Positions 26,161 through 35,162 are shown, counted from the stretch's first letter. The stretch is 64,000 bases of DNA from Streptomyces sp. YIM 121038 (GCF_006088715.1 NZ_CP030771.1:1736001-1800000); one strand, 5' to 3'. A program made the numbers and translations. The notes: generated by a model from the letters alone, not told the origin.

Positions 26161-27320
26161 GCGCGCCGGACGGTCTGCCGCCCGCCGAGCGCCTGGCCGT
26201 CGCCACGGTGCGGGACTTCGTGGACCGGCGGGTCCGGCCCGTCGTCCGCGACCTGGAGCACTCCGACACGTATCCCGAGGCGCTCGTCGAGGAGATGAAG
26301 CGGCTCGGCGTGTTCGGGCTCGCGGTCCCGGAGGAGTACGGCGGGACGCCCGTGTCGACGCCGTGCTTCGTCCTGGTCACCGAGGAGCTGGCGCGCGGCT
26401 GGATGAGCCTCGCGGGCGCCATGGGCGGCCACACCGTCGTGGTGAAGCTGCTGCTGCGGTTCGGCACCGACGCGCAGCGGGCGCGGTGGCTGCCGCTCCT
26501 GGCCACCGGCGAGGTCCGCGCGGCGATGGCCCTGACCGAGCCGGACGGCGGCTCCGACCTCCAGGCGCTGCGCACCGTGGCCCGCCGCGACGGCGCCGGG
26601 TACGTGGTGAACGGCGCGAAGACGTGGATCACCAACGCCCGCCGCTCCGGCCTGTTCGCCCTGCTGTGCAAGACCGACCCCGAGGCCGAGCCGCGCCACC
26701 GGGGCATCTCCGTGCTGCTCGCCGAGCCCGGCCCCGGCCTGACGGTCGCGCGGGACCTGCCGAAGCTCGGCTACAAGGGCGTGGAGAGCTGCGAGCTGCT
26801 CCTGGAGGACTTCCGCGCGGGCCCGGACGCGCTGCTCGGCGGGGTCGAGGGGCACGGCTTCGGCCAGATGATGCACGGCCTGGAGACCGGGCGCCTCCAG
26901 GTGGCGGCGCGGGCGCTCGGCGTGGGCCGCGCCGCGTTCGAGGACGCGCTGCGCTATGCCCAGGAGCGCGAGGCGTTCGGCAAGCCCATCTGGCGCCACC
27001 AGTCCGTCGGCAACTACCTGGCGGACATGGCGACGTCACTGACGGCGGCGCGCCAGCTGACCCTGTACGCGGCGCGCGCGGCCGACGCGGGACGCCGCGC
27101 CGACCTGGAGGCGGGGATGGCCAAGCTGTGCGCGTCGGAGACGGCCATGAGGATCGCGCTCGACGCCGTGCGGGTGCACGGCGGGCACGGCTACTCGACG
27201 GAGTTCGACGTCGAACGCTACTTCCGCGACGCCCCGTTGATGATCGTCGGCGAGGGCACCAACGAGATCCAGCGGAACGTGATCGTGCGTCAGCTCATCG
27301 CCCGCGGCGGCCTGGAGTGA
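26157..27320 (+). CDS. Acyl-CoA dehydrogenase
   Basis: 387 residues. FAD/substrate motifs are visible: MALTEPDGGSDL, WITNARRSGLFALL, QERXAFGKPI-type region (QEREAFGKPIWRHQ) and catalytic Glu in VGEGTNEIQRNVI. It introduces an alpha-beta double bond into an acyl-CoA. GTG start overlapping the CoA-transferase stop. The length fits short/medium-chain or branched-chain enzymes; the substrate cannot be told. Confidence 0.93.
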   Translation: MSAPDGLPPAERLAVATVRDFVDRRVRPVVRDLEHSDTYPEALVEEMKRLGVFGLAVPEEYGGTPVSTPCFVLVTEELARGWMSLAGAMGGHTVVVKLLLRFGTDAQRARWLPLLATGEVRAAMALTEPDGGSDLQALRTVARRDGAGYVVNGAKTWITNARRSGLFALLCKTDPEAEPRHRGISVLLAEPGPGLTVARDLPKLGYKGVESCELLLEDFRAGPDALLGGVEGHGFGQMMHGLETGRLQVAARALGVGRAAFEDALRYAQEREAFGKPIWRHQSVGNYLADMATSLTAARQLTLYAARAADAGRRADLEAGMAKLCASETAMRIALDAVRVHGGHGYSTEFDVERYFRDAPLMIVGEGTNEIQRNVIVRQLIARGGLE

Positions 27321-27323
27321 CGC

Positions 27324-27881
27324 TCAGGCCGTGCCGAGGCCCTCGATGAGCACGGCGTTCGGCAGGTCGGCGAGCGCCTTGCCGGGCACGATGAGCTTGC
27401 CGCGACGGCTGCCGCTGCCGATCAGGACGTGCGGAAGGGCGGCCACGGCGGTGTCCACGAGCAGCGCCCAGCCCGCGGGCAGGCCGATCGGCGTGATGCC
27501 GCCGTACTCCATGCCGGTCTCGCCCACGGCGGTGTCCATCGGCGCGAACGACGCCTTGCGGGCGCCCAGTTGGCGGCGCACGGCACCGTTGACGTCGACG
27601 CGGGCGCCGGAGAGGACCACGCACGCGGCGAGCGTGGTCTCGCCGCCGCGCTTCCCGGCGACGACGACGCAGTTCGCGGACTCCTGGAGCAGCTCGGGGC
27701 CGTAGTGCTCCACGAACGCGGCGGTGTCCGCCCACTGCGGCTCGGTGTCGACGTGGATCAACTCGTCGGCGGGCACGGATCCGCTCCAGGCGCGGACGGC
27801 GTCGGCCACGGGGGCGACGAGCAGGTCGAGGGCCTGCGGGGCGGGGCGGACGACGTCGAAGTTTCCGAGAGGGGCGCGCAT
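27324..27881 (-). CDS. YbaK/EbsC-family aminoacyl-tRNA editing-like protein
   Basis: 185 residues of the YbaK/ProX editing fold: CVVVAGKRGGETTLAACVVL, RRQLGARKASFAP, a variant of the GYxxGGIxP loop (MEYGGITPIGLP) and VLIGSGSRRGKL. Such proteins deacylate mischarged tRNAs. Convergent with the dehydrogenase, 3 bases apart. Its start is preceded by a TACGGT hexamer and no ribosome site. Confidence 0.88.
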   Translation of the reverse strand: MRAPLGNFDVVRPAPQALDLLVAPVADAVRAWSGSVPADELIHVDTEPQWADTAAFVEHYGPELLQESANCVVVAGKRGGETTLAACVVLSGARVDVNGAVRRQLGARKASFAPMDTAVGETGMEYGGITPIGLPAGWALLVDTAVAALPHVLIGSGSRRGKLIVPGKALADLPNAVLIEGLGTA

Positions 27882-27887
27882 GTCCGC

Positions 27888-27893
27888 ACCGTA
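27888..27893 (-). promoter_or_regulatory. Leaderless -10 element of YbaK gene
   Basis: TACGGT on the minus strand, 6 bases before the ATG at 27881. Confidence 0.5.
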
Positions 27894-27943
27894 ACAGGGC
27901 GGTTCGGCCCGGCCGGGGCCGGGCGCCGCGCCGCGGCGGGCCC

Positions 27944-28561
27944 TCAGTACGACCCGGCGTGCGCGGGCGGCACCGCCACCGACATGGTCATCTCCACCGG
28001 CTCGGCGCCCTTGTTGTGGTAGCCGTGCGGGACGTTGGCCTCGAAGGTCGCCGAGGACCCGGCGGGCACGAGGTGCTCCGCACCGTCCACGACGAGGGTG
28101 AGCTCACCGGCCCGTACGTGCAGCAGCTCGATGGTGCCGGGCGGATGCGCGTCGGAGTCGCTGCCGTCGCCGGGCATCAGGTGCCACGACCACAGCTCGA
28201 AGGGGCCGCGCGCCTCGGCGCCGACGAGCAGCGTGGTGCTGGAGCCCTCGTCGGTGGACCACATCCGCACCATCTGCTCGGGCGGTACGACGCGCACGTG
28301 CGGCCCCTGCTCGTAGTCGAGCAGCGTGGTGATGCTGATGCCGAGGGCGTCGGCGAGCTTCACGGTGATGCCGACGCTGGGGTTGGTGCGGGCCTGCTCG
28401 ATCTGGATGATCATGCCGCGGCTGACCCCGGAGCGGGCCGCGAGGGCGTCGAGCGTGAAGCCCCTCTCGCCGCGCCAGCGCTTCAGGTTCCGCGCGAGCG
28501 ACTGCGTGAGCTGGTCGAGATCCGACACATTCCGTCCAATATTTTGGATGACAGGGTTCAC
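27944..28561 (-). CDS. XRE-family regulator with C-terminal cupin
   Basis: 205 residues. Helix-turn-helix at about 23-80 (RGFTLDALAARSGVSRGMI, EQARTNPSVGITVKLADALG) and a cupin barrel at about 120-195 (HPPGTIELLHVRAGEL, GSSATFEANVPHGYHN). This class senses small molecules and often controls a divergent transporter or catabolic gene, here an EamA exporter. A GTG start at 28561 is given; a second GTG (VSDLDQL) 11 codons in is equally possible. Confidence 0.88.
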   Translation of the reverse strand: MNPVIQNIGRNVSDLDQLTQSLARNLKRWRGERGFTLDALAARSGVSRGMIIQIEQARTNPSVGITVKLADALGISITTLLDYEQGPHVRVVPPEQMVRMWSTDEGSSTTLLVGAEARGPFELWSWHLMPGDGSDSDAHPPGTIELLHVRAGELTLVVDGAEHLVPAGSSATFEANVPHGYHNKGAEPVEMTMSVAVPPAHAGSY

Positions 28562-28620
28562 TGTACTGAACTACGGTGTGGTGCACCCGAAGGCTCCCGA
28601 TGGTTCACCACACTGTACTG
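28555..28620. promoter_or_regulatory. Direct-repeat operator between XRE-cupin and EamA genes
   Basis: CACTGTACTG occurs at 28559-28568 and again at 28611-28620; each copy is closely preceded by GGTTCA. The left copy is also part of GTTCA-N6-TGAAC. The repeats flank the divergent promoters, so they are candidate sites for the XRE-cupin regulator. Confidence 0.5.
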
Positions 28621-28631
28621 CGAGGTTCCCG

Positions 28632-29507
28632 ATGTCAGGACTGACAGCACTGTTCGCCCTGGCCACGAGCCTGCTGTGGGGCCTCGCCGACTTCGGTGGC
28701 GGACTGCTGACCCGGCGCGTCCCCGCGCTGACGGTGGTCGTGGCGTCCCAGTGCGTCGCGGTGGCCGTCCTCGGGGTCGTGGTGGTCGCGACCGGCGCGT
28801 GGACCGAGTGGGGCCCGCAGCTGTGGTTCGCCGTCGGCGCGGGCCTGGTGGGACCGGTCGCGATGCTCTCCTTCTACAAGGCACTCGCGCTCGGCCCGAT
28901 GGGCGTGGTCTCGCCGCTCGGCTCCCTCGGCGTCGTGGTGCCGGTGGGCGTCGGCCTGTTCCTCGGCGAGCGACCGGGCCCCGCGCAGTTCGCCGGCATC
29001 GCCGTGGCCGTCGTCGGCATCGTCCTCGCGGGCGGGCCCGAGCTGCGCGGCGCTCCCGTGCAGCGCCGGGCGGTCCTGCTCACGCTGCTCGCGGCCTTCG
29101 GCTTCGGCGCCGTCATGGCCCTGATCGCGGAGGCCTCCACCAGCGTCACGGGCCTGTTCCTCGCGCTGTTCGTCCAGCGCGTCACCAACGTCCTGGCGGG
29201 CGGGACAGCCCTGTACGTCAGCGTGCGGCGCGGCGGCGCGGCCCTGCCGGAGGGCGGCGGCATGCAGCTCGTCCTGGCCGCCCTGCCCGCGCTCGCCTTC
29301 GTCGGCCTCGCGGACGTCGCCGCCAACGGCACGTACGCGATGGCGGCCCGCGGCGGCCCCGTCACCGTGGCGGCCGTGCTCGCCTCCCTCTACCCCGTGG
29401 TCACCGCGCTCGCCGCGCGCGGCGTCCTCAAGGAACGGCTGCGCGGGGTGCAGGCGGCGGGCGCGGGCCTCGCCCTGGTGGGGACGGTGCTGCTGGCGAC
29501 GGGATGA
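28632..29507 (+). CDS. EamA/DMT-family transporter
   Basis: 291 residues with ten hydrophobic segments in two repeated halves (LFALATSLLWGLADFGGG; AVLLTLLAAFGFGAVMALIAEAS), as in EamA exporters of metabolites or amino acids. The end KERLRGVQAAGAGLALVGTVLL is typical. ATG with GAGG upstream. Divergent from the XRE-cupin regulator, which probably controls it. Confidence 0.9.
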   Translation: MSGLTALFALATSLLWGLADFGGGLLTRRVPALTVVVASQCVAVAVLGVVVVATGAWTEWGPQLWFAVGAGLVGPVAMLSFYKALALGPMGVVSPLGSLGVVVPVGVGLFLGERPGPAQFAGIAVAVVGIVLAGGPELRGAPVQRRAVLLTLLAAFGFGAVMALIAEASTSVTGLFLALFVQRVTNVLAGGTALYVSVRRGGAALPEGGGMQLVLAALPALAFVGLADVAANGTYAMAARGGPVTVAAVLASLYPVVTALAARGVLKERLRGVQAAGAGLALVGTVLLATG

Positions 29508-29546
29508 GGCGGCGCGGGGCGGCGGCGCCCGCACCGGCGGGCCCGG

Positions 29547-30332
29547 CTAGGCGCCGCCCTCGGTGTCCGCAGCGTCGGTCAGCTCGCCGAGGCGGCCGAG
29601 GTCCTCCAGATCCCCGAGCGCGAGCAGCTGCTCCGGCGTGATGCCTTCGGGGATCGGCACCGGGGCGGGCGTCCGCAGCGGCGGCTGCCACCCCCGCTCC
29701 GCGCACCACGTCCGGACGACCCGCGCGGGCGCCCCCGCCACCACGGCGTGGTCGGGCACCTCGCCGCGGACCACGGCGCCCGCCGCGACCACCACGTTGC
29801 GGCCGAGCCTGGCGCCCGGCAGGATCACCGCGCCCGTGCCGATCCAGCAGCCGGAGCCGATCGCCACCGGCTCCATGCGCGGCCACTGCTTGCCGATCGG
29901 CGTGTGCGGATCGTCGTAGCTGTGGTTGGTCGAGGTGACGTACACATACGGCCCGAAGTAGCAGTCGTCGCCGATCGTCACCGACGTATCGGCGATCACG
30001 TGGCTGCCGCGCCCGAGGACCACGCCGTCGCCGACGCGCAGGATCGGGTCGGGGCCGAGGTCGAGGTCGGGCATCAGCCCGGCGGTCAACGTGACCTGTT
30101 CGCCCACGATGCAGTGCGCGCCGAGCCGGATCCAGGGGGCGCCGAAGACCGTGCCCTGCGGGAAGGCGAGCTTCGTGCCCTCGCCGATCGCGCCGAACTC
30201 CAGGCGTCCCGGCCGCCGGGCGGTGACCGCGCCGGTGCGCTGCACCCAGGCCCAGCCCGCGTGGACGGCGCGCTGCGCGACGCCGCGCCGCCACGCGGCG
30301 AGGGATGAGAACACGTTCTTGTTCCTGGGCAC
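29547..30332 (-). CDS. Left-handed beta-helix (hexapeptide) acyltransferase
   Basis: 261 residues. Hexapeptide repeats run from about 50 to 205, including the acetyltransferase signatures YVYVTSTNHSYDDPHTPIG (active-site His) and IGSGCWIGTGAVILPGARLG, ending VVAGAPARVVR. The final 45 residues are an acidic Leu-rich extension. It probably O-acetylates a sugar or other small acceptor. GTG start with a TAACGT hexamer 6 bases upstream. Confidence 0.88.
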   Translation of the reverse strand: MPRNKNVFSSLAAWRRGVAQRAVHAGWAWVQRTGAVTARRPGRLEFGAIGEGTKLAFPQGTVFGAPWIRLGAHCIVGEQVTLTAGLMPDLDLGPDPILRVGDGVVLGRGSHVIADTSVTIGDDCYFGPYVYVTSTNHSYDDPHTPIGKQWPRMEPVAIGSGCWIGTGAVILPGARLGRNVVVAAGAVVRGEVPDHAVVAGAPARVVRTWCAERGWQPPLRTPAPVPIPEGITPEQLLALGDLEDLGRLGELTDAADTEGGA

Positions 30333-30338
30333 GCGCTC

Positions 30339-30344
30339 ACGTTA
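30339..30344 (-). promoter_or_regulatory. Leaderless -10 element of acyltransferase gene
   Basis: TAACGT on the minus strand, 6 bases before the GTG at 30332. Confidence 0.5.
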
Positions 30345-30468
30345 CTCAGCCCCGCGCGGGGCGAGCACTCCCCCCTCCTGTGATCTTCACCCCACACCGC
30401 CGGGCCGGGACGGGGGTCCCGTACGGTTCGCTCAGGCGCGACGGACGCAACGATCCAAGGAGAGAACG

Positions 30469-31005
30469 ATGAGTCACCAGGCACTCGTCATGGGCATCGG
30501 CGGCAAGGACCCCCGGATCGACCCGGAGGCGTTCACCGCGCCCACGTCCGTGGTGATCGGTGACGTGACGCTGCACGCGGGCGCGAGCACCTGGTACGGC
30601 GCGGTCCTGCGCGCCGACTGCGGGCCCATCGAGATCGGCGCCGACAGCAACATCCAGGACAACTGCAGCCTGCACGTGGACCCCGGCTTCCCGGTCACCA
30701 TCGGGGAGCGGGTCTCGGTCGGCCACAACGCCGTCGTGCACGGCTGCACCGTCGAGGACGACTGCCTCATCGGCATGGGCGCGACCGTCCTCAACGGCGC
30801 CGTGATCGGCGCCGGTTCGCTCGTCGCCGCCCAGGCCCTGGTGCCGCAGGGCATGCGGGTGCCGCCGGGCTCGCTCGTGGCGGGCGTACCCGCCAAGGTG
30901 AAGCGGCCGCTCACCGAGGAGGAGCGCGCGGGCATCTCGCTCAACGGCGCGATGTACGTGGAGCTCGCGAAGGCCCACCGCGCCGCGCACGCCCAGGAGG
31001 GCTGA
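30469..31005 (+). CDS. Gamma-class carbonic anhydrase-like protein
   Basis: 178-residue hexapeptide-repeat protein with the zinc-ligand pattern of the gamma-CA/YrdA/PaaY group: NCSLHVD, then VGHNAVVHGCTVED. ATG behind AAGGAGAGAACG, a strong ribosome site. Carbonic anhydrase activity is possible but many members are untested. Confidence 0.88.
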   Translation: MSHQALVMGIGGKDPRIDPEAFTAPTSVVIGDVTLHAGASTWYGAVLRADCGPIEIGADSNIQDNCSLHVDPGFPVTIGERVSVGHNAVVHGCTVEDDCLIGMGATVLNGAVIGAGSLVAAQALVPQGMRVPPGSLVAGVPAKVKRPLTEEERAGISLNGAMYVELAKAHRAAHAQEG

Positions 31006-31021
31006 GCGCTTCCACCCCACA

Positions 31022-31062
31022 CGCGAGCGGCCGGGGACGGAGCCCGTCCCCGGCCGCTCGCG
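31022..31062. terminator. Bidirectional terminator hairpin
   Basis: Perfect 19-bp stem with a 3-base loop between the convergent gamma-CA and DedA genes. Confidence 0.9.
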
Positions 31063-31070
31063 CACGGCTC

Positions 31071-31709
31071 CTACGCGGCCGCGGCCTCGCTCGCCGCGTG
31101 CTCCTCTGCGGCCTTCTTCGCCCGCCGCTTGACCAGCAGCATCGAGCCGATGCCGATGAGCACCGCGATGCCGAGACCGACGTACGAGAACCGCTTCAGC
31201 CAGTCCTCGGCGACCACGCCGATGTAGTAGATGACGGCGGTGGTGCCGCCCGCCCAGACGATGCCGCCGAGCACGTTGGCGGTGAAGAACTTCCAGTACG
31301 GCATGCGCAGGACGCCCGCGAGGGGGCCCGCGAAGATGCGCAGGAGCGCGACGAAGCGGCCGAAGAAGACCGCCCACATGCCCCACTTCTGGAAGGAACG
31401 CTCGGCACTGCCGACGTTCGCCGCGCTGAAGTGCTTGGGGAACTTCCGTTCCAGCCAGCCGAGCAGCGGTCTGCCGCCCTTGCGGCCGATGGCGTATCCG
31501 ATGGAGTCGCCGATCACGGCCCCGGCGGTGGCGCAGGCGCCGAGCACCACCGGGTTCACGTCGCCGTGCTGCGACGACAGGAGCGCCGCGGAGACGAGGA
31601 CGATCTCACCTGGCAGCGGAATGCCCAGTGACTCCAGGCCGATGACGAGGCCGACGAGCGCGTAGACGCTGACGGCGGGTACGTTCTCCAGCCACTCCTG
31701 GACGTGCAA
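31071..31709 (-). CDS. DedA-family membrane protein
   Basis: 212 residues. DedA signatures: ESLGIPLPGEIVL, IGDSIGYAIGRKGG and FGRFVALLRIFAGPLAGVLRMP, with about five hydrophobic segments and a basic Ala/Lys-rich tail. DedA proteins flip or recycle undecaprenyl phosphate or other lipids across the membrane. RBS GGAAGGAA. Confidence 0.93.
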   Translation of the reverse strand: MHVQEWLENVPAVSVYALVGLVIGLESLGIPLPGEIVLVSAALLSSQHGDVNPVVLGACATAGAVIGDSIGYAIGRKGGRPLLGWLERKFPKHFSAANVGSAERSFQKWGMWAVFFGRFVALLRIFAGPLAGVLRMPYWKFFTANVLGGIVWAGGTTAVIYYIGVVAEDWLKRFSYVGLGIAVLIGIGSMLLVKRRAKKAAEEHAASEAAAA

Positions 31710-31809
31710 CCCCGGTTCCTTCCGTGCGCGGACAACTCCCCCGGCGCGCGCGATGACCGCGCACGCCGGGGCAGCCTACCCGCTCACGCCTCACCGCCCG
31801 CGCGCCGCC

Positions 31810-32253
31810 TCAGCCGCCCGTGGACGCGCACTCGTGGCTGTCCCCGCCGCTGCGGCAGCCGACCTGCCCCGTCCACACGGGCGCGGGCCGCCGCACCTCG
31901 TCCTCGTGCCGCTGGTACGAGAACCCGGCGAGGACCGCCACGGCGATCACCACGGCCATGAACCCCTGGCTCCACGCGGTCACCGGAGCCCGCACCCGGA
32001 CCGCCACACCGGTGGCGAGCAGCGCGAGACCGCCCACGCAGGCGGAGGCGACGAGATAGCCGTCGAGCCGGTCGAACTCGGCGCGGACGGCGGGGTCGAA
32101 GGTGAGGCCGCTCGCTATCCACGCCGCCAGGATCCCGGCGAGGACGAGCACTTGGGCCGCGAGGAGCCCGACGGCCGCGCCGACGTCGGGCCCGGTGTCG
32201 GCGCGGGTGCGGACGGAGGCGTCGTGGGCGGGCGGCGCGATCGGCAGGTCCAT
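31810..32253 (-). CDS. Small membrane protein, DUF6234-like
   Basis: 147 residues with three or four hydrophobic segments (about 27-49, 71-87, 92-115). The MDLPIAPP start and layout resemble an actinobacterial membrane family I recall as DUF6234; function unknown. Two cysteines lie in the Gly/Ser-rich C-terminus (VGCRSGGDSHECASTGG). ATG at 32253 has GAGGA at good spacing; a GTG five codons upstream is possible. Confidence 0.65.
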   Translation of the reverse strand: MDLPIAPPAHDASVRTRADTGPDVGAAVGLLAAQVLVLAGILAAWIASGLTFDPAVRAEFDRLDGYLVASACVGGLALLATGVAVRVRAPVTAWSQGFMAVVIAVAVLAGFSYQRHEDEVRRPAPVWTGQVGCRSGGDSHECASTGG

Positions 32254-32336
32254 GCCACCGATCCTCACGGTCCGCGGCCGGGCCCGCCTGAGTACGCCTA
32301 CTCAGACGCGCCCGTCCCGGCCGGGGAAGTGGCGCC

Positions 32337-32795
32337 CTACTTCGGCTCGTTGGGCCGCAGGGTCCAGGTCACGGACATCTCGCCGGTCACGGCGCCGTCC
32401 TCGCGGGTGAGGGCGATGGCCACGCGGAACTCGGGGCGCCGCCCCGCGTCGAGCTCGGCAACGACGTCCGCGACCGGGCGCCCCAGCGTCGCGGTGGCCT
32501 TGACCCTGCCCATCGCGAGCTTCTTGTACGCGATGTCCGCGGACACCGCGAGCGGCACGGCCCGCGAGAGCTGGTCCCCGAACGCGGCGAGCACGATGGC
32601 CCCGCTCGCGGACTCCCCCAGGGTGAACATCGCGCCGGCGTGCGGCCCGCCCACGTGGTTGTGGTACTCCGCCTGGTCCGGCAGCTCGACCACGGCCCGC
32701 TCGGGGGTCGTCTCCAGGAACTCCAGGTTGAGGGTCCGGGCCATGGGCACGGTGGCGGCGAGCATCTCGCCGATCGACATCTGGTCTGCGCTCAT
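32337..32795 (-). CDS. Hotdog-fold thioesterase (PaaI/DUF4442-like)
   Basis: 152 residues with the hotdog core: YHNHVGGPHAGAMFTLGESASG (conserved HxxxxHxG), AVSADIAYKKLAMGRV and a final FRVAIALTREDGAVTG. It would hydrolyse an acyl-CoA or act in its housekeeping. The start at 32795 is chosen because TAACAT lies 7 bases upstream; the frame is open further up. Confidence 0.8.
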   Translation of the reverse strand: MSADQMSIGEMLAATVPMARTLNLEFLETTPERAVVELPDQAEYHNHVGGPHAGAMFTLGESASGAIVLAAFGDQLSRAVPLAVSADIAYKKLAMGRVKATATLGRPVADVVAELDAGRRPEFRVAIALTREDGAVTGEMSVTWTLRPNEPK

Positions 32796-32802
32796 GACCG
32801 GG

Positions 32803-32808
32803 ATGTTA
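32803..32808 (-). promoter_or_regulatory. Leaderless -10 element of hotdog thioesterase gene
   Basis: TAACAT on the minus strand, 7 bases before the ATG at 32795; about 55 bases from the divergent TATCGT element at 32864. Confidence 0.45.
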
Positions 32809-32863
32809 CCCACGAGTAGCAGCGCTTGGCCAGGCTTGTGCGAACGGCCGTTCCCTTCGGGCC

Positions 32864-32869
32864 TATCGT
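32864..32869 (+). promoter_or_regulatory. Leaderless -10 element, triplet gene 1
   Basis: TATCGT, 8 bases before the ATG at 32878. Confidence 0.5.
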
Positions 32870-32877
32870 GGACGCCC

Positions 32878-33867
32878 ATGTGGCCAGGACAAGATCAACC
32901 CGATGGACCCCGGCAGCCGGACCCCGGCCCGGGACAGGACGCGAACCCGTACCGGCAGCCGGGCTACCAGCAGCCCAACCCCTACCAGCAGCACACCCCG
33001 GCACCCTCGCCACAGGAGCCGTGGAACGCGCCGACGGTGTCCGCGGCGCCCGCCGCCCCGCCGGGCGGGCGCGCCCGCAGGACCAAGGTCATCGCCGTCG
33101 CCGCCGCAGCGGTGGTCGTCGTGGCCGCTGCCGCCACCGCCCTCGCGGTCCTCGGCGGCGACGAGGACGACGCGGCAACGCCCGGGCCGACCCGCTCCAC
33201 GACCGAGGCGCCACGCCCCGCGCAGCCGGAGGACTCCGACCGCCGGGGAACGGACGACGGCCCCGAGCCGACGGTGCCGGGCTGGAAGACCGTCGTGAAC
33301 CCCAGGGACGGGCTCGCCTTCGACGTCCCGCCGCAGTGGGACCTGAAGTCGGCCGACTACGCCACCTGGGTCGCGGAGAACGACGACCCCTCGGACACCC
33401 CTCTCGTCGCCATGCTCGCCCCCGCCGTCCTGAAGGAGCGCTGGTGCGCGTCGGACGACGACAAGGACGGCAGGAAGGACTACACGCCCCTCGGCCTCGC
33501 GGGCACCAAGCGCAACAAGACCGCGAGCAGCACGGCGGAGATCGCCCGGAACAACGCGACGGCCTGGGTCTACGGCGGGTACGCCCAGCCGGACAAGAAG
33601 AAGGTGACCGCCGGCCCGGCGGAGTCCTACACGACCGCGTCGGGCCTCAAGGGCAGCCTGGTGACGGCCACTTCCTCCGGCGTGCCGAAGAAGGGCGCGT
33701 GCGACACGGACGGCAAGGCCACCACGTTCGGCTTCAAGAACGCCGACGGCGAGTTCCTCTCCTGGTCCTTCCACGGCGTGAAGGGCGTCAAGGAGGAGAT
33801 CCCGGACCGGACGGTACGCGCGATCCTGCGCACGGTGCGCGAGTACCGGGCGCCCGAGAAGGGCTGA
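32878..33867 (+). CDS. Membrane-anchored extracytoplasmic protein, triplet copy 1
   Basis: 329 residues. Order: Pro/Gln/Tyr-rich cytosolic N-terminus (MWPGQ, NPYRQPGYQQ), positive RRTK stop-transfer, one membrane helix at about 70-95, an acidic linker, then an extracytoplasmic domain starting at VPGWKTVVNPR. The domain has two conserved cysteines (RWCASD and GACDTDG) and an EF-hand-like DDDKDG. No enzyme motif recognised. Most divergent of the three paralogues. Confidence 0.8.
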   Translation: MWPGQDQPDGPRQPDPGPGQDANPYRQPGYQQPNPYQQHTPAPSPQEPWNAPTVSAAPAAPPGGRARRTKVIAVAAAAVVVVAAAATALAVLGGDEDDAATPGPTRSTTEAPRPAQPEDSDRRGTDDGPEPTVPGWKTVVNPRDGLAFDVPPQWDLKSADYATWVAENDDPSDTPLVAMLAPAVLKERWCASDDDKDGRKDYTPLGLAGTKRNKTASSTAEIARNNATAWVYGGYAQPDKKKVTAGPAESYTTASGLKGSLVTATSSGVPKKGACDTDGKATTFGFKNADGEFLSWSFHGVKGVKEEIPDRTVRAILRTVREYRAPEKG

Positions 33868-33930
33868 GGCCGGCAGGGGCCGAGGCCGGCCCGCCCCGGG
33901 GTGGTTGTGAGCACATCAACCAGCCACACG

Positions 33931-33936
33931 TATCGT
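33931..33936 (+). promoter_or_regulatory. Leaderless -10 element, triplet gene 2
   Basis: TATCGT, 8 bases before the ATG at 33945, the same spacing as in the first copy. Confidence 0.5.
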
Positions 33937-33944
33937 TACCGGCC

Positions 33945-34967
33945 ATGTGGCCAGGACAGCAGCCGCCCGGGGGCGAGCAGAACCCGCAGCAGCAGAACCC
34001 GTACCAGCAGCCGGGATATCAGCAGCCCAACCCCTACCGACAGCCGGGCTACCAGCAGCAGGCGGACCCGGCCGGGCAGCCCGGCCAGTGGAGCGCGCCG
34101 ACGGTCCCCGCGGGCGTGCCCCAGGCGCCGACGGCTGACGGCGGCAGCGGCGGCGGGGGCGGGAACAGGACCAAGGTCATCGCCATCGTCGCGGCGGCGG
34201 CCGTGGTCGTGGCCGCGGGCGTGACCGGCTTCCTGCTCCTCGACGACAAGGACGACGAGGGCGGCAAGTCCCCGCATGCCGAGGGCAAGCCGTCCGCGTC
34301 CGCCCCCGCGAAGCCCGGTTCCGGCGCGGCCGACGGCGACGACGAGCGCGGCACCGCGGGCGACCCCAAGCCGACCGTCCCCGGCTGGCAGGTCGTGGTG
34401 AACCCCCGGTGGGGCACCGCCTTCGACGTGCCGCCCGACTGGGACGTCCGGAAGCCGGACGCGATCGTCGCGTTCGAGGACGTCAAGACCGGCAAGCCGC
34501 TGATGACCATGTCGGGGCCCGCGTACTTCAAGTCGAAGTGGTGCACCTCGGACGACGACAGGGACGGCCGCACCGAGGACAAGGAGCTCGGCGCGGTCGG
34601 CACCAAGGGGGCCAACGGCGCGAAGAACACCGACGAGGTCGCGGTGAACCAGGTCGCCTGGTGGGTGTTCGGCGGCTACACGCAGCCGGACAAGAAGAGC
34701 CTGCACTTCGACGAGAAGGCCAAGCCGTACACCACCAAGGCGGGCATCAAGGGCAGCATCGCGTGGTCCCGCTCGCAGCACACGCCCCAGCAGGGCAAGT
34801 GCGCCTCGGAGGGCAAGGCGATCACGTTCGGCTTCAAGAACGCCGAGGGCGACTTCGTGGCGTGGAGCCTCTACGGCGCGAAGGACGTCAAGGAGGAGAT
34901 CCCGGACGAGACGATCATGAAGATCCTCAGCACGGTACGCCTCCACGGGGACGCGACGGAATCGTGA
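33945..34967 (+). CDS. Membrane-anchored extracytoplasmic protein, triplet copy 2
   Basis: 340 residues with the same layout as copy 1: MWPGQQPPGG and NPYQQPGYQQ repeats, membrane helix at about 77-99, acidic linker, then a domain from VPGWQVVVNPRWGTAFDVPPDW. Conserved KWCTSDDDRDG loop, WWVFGGYTQPDKK, GKCASEG and a C-terminal FGFKNAEGDFVAW. Own leaderless promoter 77 bases after copy 1, so the copies can be expressed separately. Confidence 0.82.
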   Translation: MWPGQQPPGGEQNPQQQNPYQQPGYQQPNPYRQPGYQQQADPAGQPGQWSAPTVPAGVPQAPTADGGSGGGGGNRTKVIAIVAAAAVVVAAGVTGFLLLDDKDDEGGKSPHAEGKPSASAPAKPGSGAADGDDERGTAGDPKPTVPGWQVVVNPRWGTAFDVPPDWDVRKPDAIVAFEDVKTGKPLMTMSGPAYFKSKWCTSDDDRDGRTEDKELGAVGTKGANGAKNTDEVAVNQVAWWVFGGYTQPDKKSLHFDEKAKPYTTKAGIKGSIAWSRSQHTPQQGKCASEGKAITFGFKNAEGDFVAWSLYGAKDVKEEIPDETIMKILSTVRLHGDATES

Positions 34968-35148
34968 GCCGCGCCGCCTTCCGGCATACCGGGCGCTAGA
35001 GGACGCACCGCTCTCTCGCTCACGCACCACACCATTCCCACCACCTCGTCCACTGCTTCTTCACCGGTTCGTCACGGCTTCGTACGAGGTCATGGCCGGT
35101 GCCCGTCCGGCCGCCGACCGGGCGTGGCACCTGGGGCCCGGGCCCATC

Positions 35149-35154
35149 TATGGT
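35149..35154 (+). promoter_or_regulatory. Leaderless -10 element, triplet gene 3
   Basis: TATGGT, 8 bases before the ATG at 35163. Confidence 0.5.
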
Positions 35155-35162
35155 TACTGGCC

